Shown here: one piece after another, positions 59,563 through 64,000 of the stretch
Numbering within the stretch: position 1 is the stretch's first letter
Layout: each line of letters begins with the position of its first letter
Assembly: GCF_050563545.1 (NCBI RefSeq)
Contig: NZ_JBNXUM010000029.1
Span: 24,658-88,657 of the forward strand
Reading direction: 5' to 3'
Length of the DNA: 64,000 bases
Source: Falsiroseomonas sp050563545
GTDB taxonomy: Bacteria > Pseudomonadota > Alphaproteobacteria > Acetobacterales > Acetobacteraceae
Made by a program: the position numbers and the translations under genes
The notes under the pieces: generated by a model
Seen by the model: the letters and a program-made list of their open reading frames with translations, nothing else
Database searches by the model: none
Told to the model about the DNA's origin: nothing

Positions 59563-60165
59563 TCAGCGAGTCGATGCAATGTCGAAGCCCAGTTCCACCG
59601 CAACCTGCTCGAAGTCGCTGACCAGCACCTCGACGCGCGCGGTCCAGTGGCTAGGTACCGCCAGTTCCGTCCCCTTGTAGCTGCACCGGCCGGGCGTCTC
59701 GGCGCGCATTCGGCGCCGCAGCCCCGCGACGCCCGCCTCGGTTTGCGACAGTTCCAGCCAGACTTCCCTCGCGGTGAGCGGCTTGCCGTTCCGCGGCTTC
59801 ACCTCCAGCGTAAGACGATTGCTGCCGGCCCGGGCCGGCGTGACTTCCAGAACAAGATCAAGACCGCTGGCATTCGCGGCGACGGCCACGCTGTGCGCCG
59901 CAGCAAGCGCCTGCCTCGCGCGACGGGCGGCATTGCCCACAGTCGGGGCGGCGCGCGGCGCGGTGAGGCCGAGCACCGCGGTCGCGCCGAGAACAAGGGC
60001 TGCGACCCCGACCTCGGCGCGAATGCTGCGCGACAAGACTGGCGCGCCGTTACGAACTAGCGCCGCGGTCAGGTAGAGGTGGTTCAGCATCGCGAGCAGA
60101 AATAGGAGCGCGGGCCCGCTGGCCTTCGCGAGGACAAGCTGGCCGTAGACCGTGGCGACCAGCGC
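59563..60165 (-). pseudogene. Truncated CopD-like copper-resistance protein, C-terminal part with FixH/YtkA-like domain
   Basis: The frame reads GWKALVATVYGQLVLAKASG, LLFLLAMLNHLYLTAALVRN and RSIRAEVGVAALVLGATAVL, the last helices of a CopD domain. It continues into a soluble domain with LVLEVTPARAGSNRLTLEVK and ELAVPSHWTARVEVLVSDFE, a YtkA/FixH-like module. It ends at a stop near 59563. There is no start of its own: an ATG at 60090 lies in mid-protein. Most of the N-terminal CopD helices are missing, and the upstream DNA belongs to a different gene remnant. A product from the inner ATG (175 residues) is possible. Confidence 0.7.
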
Positions 60166-60176
60166 CTTCCAACCCG

Positions 60177-60476
60177 CTGCGTTAGGATCATCACATGCGG
60201 TCCCTCGACCATCCAGTCGTTGGACGCAGTCGGCGTGGTGGCGAAGGGATCAGTGTTGCTCGCCCCGCCCGTGGCGCTGTCGCCCGCCATCATGTAGGCG
60301 AAGCCGAGGCGTGTTGGGCTAAAAGGCTCGCGCTTGGCCCAAGCCTGGATCCAGCCCATCCAGACCTCGTCCACACACATCGGGCCGGCGAGGCCGGGCG
60401 GCGCCGGCAGGCAGGTGAACCCGGCCCGCGTGAGGCATGTGTCCGGCCGGAGAACATCTGTGCCGAAGGAGAAACC
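60177..60476 (-). pseudogene. Fragment of a conserved periplasmic hypothetical protein
   Basis: The frame reads GFTCLPAPPGLAGPMCVDEV, WMGWIQAWAKREPF, LGFAYMMAGDSATGGASNTD and PFATTPTASNDWMVEGPHVM. This pattern (PMCxD, AYMxxGD, ASNTDPF, GPHVMI) belongs to a conserved proteobacterial protein of unknown function that I recall from Bradyrhizobium-like genomes. Its C-terminus is cut where the CopD remnant begins, and no intact N-terminus is evident. It is decayed and probably the upstream part of the same rearrangement. Confidence 0.6.
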
Positions 60477-60957
60477 CTGCCGCCTCGGTACCTGCCAAGC
60501 CGCTGTCGAGCGGCGCGCCGAGTCGCTGGAAACGGTGCGATGCCGAATGTTGGTGCTCGGCGAGCGCCGACGCGGCGACAGGCTGCGGGCTGGGCAAGGA
60601 GATCTGCGCCTCCGCGCCGCCCATTGGGGCGCGGTAGTTGTGTGTGGTGGAGGCGTTCCAGCGGTCGTGGGTGGTAGCGCCGCCTGCCGTCCCTGACATG
60701 CGTGGCAGCCCGGCGCGAGCACTTGCGCCCCTGCCTCCAGCAATGCTCCTAATGCGCTATCACGCACTATAACCCGGACACATTCGGGGAGGCGGGTTGG
60801 ACGAACAGCCGCATGCCCAAAGCGACGCGCCGGTAACGCAGGCTTCGGTAGCCACGATCGCCGCTCTGCGGGCGTCGAGGAGCTGGGACGGCCGGGAGGT
60901 CCGCTTTGACTGACTTCTGTGCATAAGGTTGCGGCACGACGCAGGAGGATTGGGCGC
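60477..60957. other. Non-coding stretch before ABC binding protein
   Basis: No gene is recognised. It probably holds the decayed start of the neighbouring remnant and the promoter of the ABC-type binding protein that begins at 60958. Confidence 0.5.
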
Positions 60958-62508
60958 ATGGTCCGTCTGCTACTGGCCGCGTTGCTGCTGCTTCCCGGCC
61001 CGGCGCGCGCCGACGACCTCACGGTCGGGTTCAGCGCGGCCATCACCTCCCTCGATCCGCACTTCCACACGCTCGGCTCCAACAACGCGATTAACCGGCA
61101 TGTCTTCGACCGGCTGATTCATGCCGACGAGGCGCTGCGGCTGCAGCCGGGGCTGGCGGTCGCCTGGCGCGCGACCGGCCCGCTGGAGTGGGAAGTCTCG
61201 CTGCGGCCGAATGTCCGCTTCCACGACGGTACGCCCTTCACCGCCGCCGACGTTGCCGCCAGCCTGCGGCGGGCGCCGAGCGTGCCAGGCAGTCCTGGCT
61301 CGTTCGGCGTCTACCTCTCCGCGGTGGCAGGCGTGACGGTGGTGGATCCGCTCACCATCCGCATCGCGACGCGCCAGCCGGCGCCGAGCCTGCCGAACGA
61401 CCTGACGCAGATCGCGGTCATCTCCGCCGCCCGCGCGGAGGCGTCGACCGCCGACTACAACGCCGGCCCCGCGGCGATCGGCACGGGGCCCTTCCGCTTC
61501 ACCGGCTACGCGCCCGGGGACCGCGTCACCTTCCGCCGCAACCCCGACCATTGGGGCGGCGCCGCCGCATGGGACGTCGTGACGTTCCGCTTCATCCCCA
61601 ACCCCACGGCCCTGGTGGCCGCGCTGCTGGCGGGCGACGTGCAGCTCATCGACGGCGTCAGCCCGGTGCATTTCGAGCGGCTGCGCCGGGCGCCGGGCGT
61701 CGCGCTTTTCACCGGCCCGACGCCACGCGTGATCTATCTCGGCATGGATCAGGCGCGCGATGCCTCGCCGGGTGTCGCGGATGCGCAGGGCCGGCCCGTC
61801 GAGCGCAATCCGCTGCGCGACCGCCGCGTACGCGAGGCGCTGTCGCTGGCGCTGAATCGCGCGCAGATCGTCGAGCGGGTGATGGACGGCGCCGCGACCG
61901 CGGCCGGGCAGATCTCGCCACCCGGCTATTTCGGCGCCAGTGACCGACTCGGCCCCGCGCCGCACGACCCCGCGCGCGCCCGCGCCCTGCTCGCCGAGGC
62001 GGGCTGGCCGGACGGCTTTCGCCTGACCCTGCTCGGCCCCAACGACCGCTACGTGAACGACGAGCGGGTGATGCAGGCGGTGGCGCAGATGTTCGGCCGC
62101 ATCGGCATCGCCACGACGCTCGAGGCGGTTCCCTTCTCGGTCGCCGCGACCCGCATCGCGCGGCGCGAGGCGAGCCTCTGGATGGGCGGCTGGGGCGGTT
62201 CCTCGGGCGAGATGTCGGCCAATCTCCGCGCCCTCGTCGCGACCGTGGACCCGGCTTCCGGCATGGGCGCGCAGAATCGCGGCCTCTACTCCAGCCTCCA
62301 GGTCGACGCGCTGCTGGCCGAGGCGCTCCGCACCTTCGACGACACGCGGCGCGCGGCGCTGCTGGCCGAGGCGACCGAGGCCGCGATAGCGGACCACGCG
62401 CTGATCCCGCTGCACTTCGAATCCTACACCTGGGCAACGCGTGGCGGCATCGTCTACGTGCCGCGCTTCGACCAGCTCACCCTGGCAATGTCGGCGCGCC
62501 GGCCATGA
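60958..62508 (+). CDS. ABC transporter substrate-binding protein, family 5 (peptide/nickel type)
   Basis: The 516-residue periplasmic protein has a signal peptide (MVRLLLAALLLLPGPARA) and the family-5 pattern: TSLDPHFHTLGSNNAINRHV, WEVSLRPNVRFHDGTPFTAA, GTGPFRFTGYAPGDRVTF and VREALSLALNRAQIVERVMD. GCAGGAGGATTGGGCGC before the ATG is a strong ribosome site. Its stop overlaps the serine-hydrolase start by 4 bases. No ABC permease or ATPase is in the window, though they could lie elsewhere. The likely ligand is a peptide or opine-like compound. Confidence 0.93.
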   Translation: MVRLLLAALLLLPGPARADDLTVGFSAAITSLDPHFHTLGSNNAINRHVFDRLIHADEALRLQPGLAVAWRATGPLEWEVSLRPNVRFHDGTPFTAADVAASLRRAPSVPGSPGSFGVYLSAVAGVTVVDPLTIRIATRQPAPSLPNDLTQIAVISAARAEASTADYNAGPAAIGTGPFRFTGYAPGDRVTFRRNPDHWGGAAAWDVVTFRFIPNPTALVAALLAGDVQLIDGVSPVHFERLRRAPGVALFTGPTPRVIYLGMDQARDASPGVADAQGRPVERNPLRDRRVREALSLALNRAQIVERVMDGAATAAGQISPPGYFGASDRLGPAPHDPARARALLAEAGWPDGFRLTLLGPNDRYVNDERVMQAVAQMFGRIGIATTLEAVPFSVAATRIARREASLWMGGWGGSSGEMSANLRALVATVDPASGMGAQNRGLYSSLQVDALLAEALRTFDDTRRAALLAEATEAAIADHALIPLHFESYTWATRGGIVYVPRFDQLTLAMSARRP

Positions 62509-63422
62509 GGCGGGCGGAAGCGGCGCTGGACTGGCTGGTCGCGCAGTCCGAAGGCACGCCCTTCGGCGGGCTGGTGCTGCATCGCGGCCAGGTGGCGGCA
62601 GAGCGGCTCGCACACGGCTTCACCGCGGAGACGCGCTTCGAGATCGGCAGCATCCGCAAGTCCATCAACAGCGCGCTGATCGGCCGCGCCCTCGCGCGCG
62701 GGACGCTGACGCCGGGGCTGAACGCCGCCGAGGCGTGGCCGGACCTGGTGGCGATCAGCGGCGATCCGCGCGACCGCGCCATCACTCTCGCCATGCTGGC
62801 GACCGGCACCTCCGGCTGGCTGGCGCCGGAAGGGCCCGGCGAGCGGTTCCGCTACAACAACGCTGCCTTCACCGCCGCCGAACGGGTGGTCGCCCGCGCG
62901 CATGGCTGGGCCGGGGACAGCATCCTGGCCGAGACCCGGACGGCGCTGGTGGAGCCGCTCGGCCTGTCGTCATGGCACCTCTACCACTTCGACCGTCCCT
63001 TCGATCCGGCGCGGTTCGAGGACCCGGGGCCGAAGCTCGCCGTTGATTCCAACCTCCTGGATTTGGCGCGCTGGGGCCTGCTCTGGGCCGAGGGCGGCGG
63101 CGACCTGATCCCGGCGGAGCATGTCGTGCGGGCGACGCGGCCTGCGAATCCGGAGCTTGATGCCTGCTATGGCTGGAACTGGTACTCGAACGCCGAGGCC
63201 GCGGCCTGGCCCGCGGCGGCGCGCGACGCGTTCGGTCATGGCGGCACCGCGACCTTCCCGGACAGTGGGACTGCCATCCGCACGTTTCTCTGGTGCTGTC
63301 CAAGCCTCTCTCTCGTCGCCGCCATCGTCGCCATTGCTGACGTCGGCATCGGGCGCGATCGCTTGGTGGAACCCAATGGAATCCGCGCCGGCTTCACGGC
63401 GCGGCTCTGCGCTGGAGAATGA
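62505..63422 (+). CDS. Serine hydrolase (class C beta-lactamase family)
   Basis: The 305-residue enzyme has the three active-site motifs: SIRK (Ser49 nucleophile, Lys52), YNN (Tyr117-Asn118-Asn119) and HGG in AFGHGGTATF near residue 243. No signal peptide is seen. This fold covers esterases, D-aminopeptidases and penicillin-binding enzymes. It overlaps the binding-protein gene by 4 bases, so it probably cuts the compound that protein brings in (for example a peptide or amide). The enzyme is cytoplasmic, and a resistance role is unlikely. Confidence 0.87.
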   Translation: MRRAEAALDWLVAQSEGTPFGGLVLHRGQVAAERLAHGFTAETRFEIGSIRKSINSALIGRALARGTLTPGLNAAEAWPDLVAISGDPRDRAITLAMLATGTSGWLAPEGPGERFRYNNAAFTAAERVVARAHGWAGDSILAETRTALVEPLGLSSWHLYHFDRPFDPARFEDPGPKLAVDSNLLDLARWGLLWAEGGGDLIPAEHVVRATRPANPELDACYGWNWYSNAEAAAWPAAARDAFGHGGTATFPDSGTAIRTFLWCCPSLSLVAAIVAIADVGIGRDRLVEPNGIRAGFTARLCAGE

Positions 63423-63783
63423 GCCAATGGGCGACGGAAATACTTCGCCGCCCCGATAGTCTCTGGTAGCAAGCGCGGAGGGTCTTGGACCAGCCCGCGC
63501 ATTGGTGCTGGCGTTCACGCCTACTGCTGTCGGACCACGGCACTTAGGTGCTCGGCCGATTGAAGTTCATCGCCCGGAACGGGCAATCTCAGAGGACGAA
63601 GTTCGCGCTCGCCGCAGCGGCCTCGCCCGGCTGGTGGCCGTCCTGAACGCACAATGACGACCGTTTGTCTGCCATCCCGCACCGCGCCGGAAGGCCTTCT
63701 CGGGGGCCGGGCCGTTATATCGTCCCTCGGACACTGCTACGCGGACCGGCAGGCCGTGGTGAACCGGAACAGGAGTGAAGGCG
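63423..63783. other. Non-coding stretch before FMN reductase
   Basis: No recognised gene. A plus-strand frame of about 34 codons ends near 63656 (ISEDEVRARRSGLARLVAVL then NAQ and a stop) but no family could be named. The promoter and AGGAG site of the next gene lie at the right end. Confidence 0.5.
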
Positions 63784-64000
63784 ATGCCGAACTACAGGAT
63801 CGGCTATTTCGTCGGCAGCCTGGCGAAGGGATCCATCAATCGAAGGCTCGCGATGGCCCTGGTGCGCCTCGCCCCCGCCGAACTCGAGATGGCGGAGATC
63901 CCCTTCGGCGAACTGCCGCTCTACAGCTACGACTACGACGCCGATTTTCCGAAGGTCGCCAAGGATTTCAAGGCCGCGATCGCCAAAGTGGACGGCGTGC
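63784..64000 (+). CDS. NADPH-dependent FMN reductase, N-terminus only
   Basis: The frame begins at an ATG with AGGAG 11 bases upstream and runs off the right edge after 72 codons. GYFVGSLAKGSINRRLAMAL has the FMN phosphate-binding GSxxxxSxN loop, and AEIPFGELPLYSYDYDADFP has the family's ELPLY-type segment. It is a ChrR/SsuE-like flavodoxin-fold enzyme that reduces FMN, quinones or metals with NAD(P)H. The rest lies outside the window, so the substrate class cannot be judged. Confidence 0.85.
   Translation, partial: MPNYRIGYFVGSLAKGSINRRLAMALVRLAPAELEMAEIPFGELPLYSYDYDADFPKVAKDFKAAIAKVDGV

Noticed and set aside
63236..63502. Small minus-strand frame at the end of the serine hydrolase
   Set aside because: Mostly antisense to the hydrolase C-terminus with HGG motif; no domain.

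Overview
This window looks like chromosomal DNA of a very GC-rich, heterotrophic, flagellated alphaproteobacterium, most likely of the Acetobacteraceae (Roseomonas-like). That placement is inference from base composition, the several orphan Bug-type (TctC) solute-binding proteins, the ScfR regulator beside isocitrate lyase, and the sigF-nrsF module. No marker gene in the window fixes the genus. Genes are dense on both strands and are mostly metabolic, with short gaps and frequent ATGA or TGATG overlaps.

Layout, left half. 1-9.9 kb: an MscS channel (cut by the left edge), an MFS carrier, a HIG1 protein, etfBA, a 3-hydroxyacyl-CoA dehydrogenase, a K+ channel, a flavin-type general-stress protein, an enoyl-CoA hydratase paralogue and a PaaI-type thioesterase. 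9.9-11.9 kb: motAB. 12-16.3 kb: a VOC protein, an ScfR/RamB-type regulator divergent from aceA, a His-rich microprotein and a secreted Gly/Ser-rich protein. 16.3-18.2 kb: an Asp/Glu-racemase-family protein paired with a flavin monooxygenase. 18.3-24.9 kb: a minus-strand sugar-acid type operon (GntR regulator, decarboxylating dehydrogenase, Gfo/Idh/MocA oxidoreductase, complete TRAP transporter, SMP-30 lactonase). 25.1-30.2 kb: a second acid-sugar locus with two enolase-superfamily enzymes, two Bug proteins and a GntR regulator. 30.5-32.1 kb: an OpgC-like acyltransferase and a DoxX protein.

Layout, right half. 32.3-37.0 kb: an ECF sigma factor with an NrsF anti-sigma factor, followed by membrane microproteins, a fused heme/Rieske membrane redox protein and an SDR. 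This module has a well-formed sigF-type promoter and is the most interesting part of the window. 37.2-46.7 kb: putA, two more Bug proteins, DUF1345, an M81 peptidase and SelO. 46.8-48.8 kb: the conserved rplU-rpmA-obgE block and tRNA-Ser(CGA). 48.8-50.5 kb: a scar with IS66 and serine-recombinase remnants, then a second DoxX paralogue. 50.7-54.0 kb: a TTC38-like TPR protein and a second ECF sigma/zinc-finger anti-sigma/cupin set. 54.1-59.4 kb: a LysR regulator, 3-hydroxybutyrate dehydrogenase, patatin lipase, NDH-2-like flavoprotein and YeeE transporter. 59.6-60.5 kb: fused gene remnants. 61.0-64.0 kb: a peptide-type ABC binding protein, a serine hydrolase and the start of an NADPH-dependent FMN reductase cut by the right edge.

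Together the genes describe a scavenger of organic acids and acyl-CoA compounds: electron-transfer flavoprotein, acyl-CoA enzymes, the glyoxylate shunt, 3-hydroxybutyrate and proline oxidation, and two sugar-acid loci, plus two envelope or oxidative stress sigma modules. No CRISPR array, rRNA operon or intact mobile element was seen.
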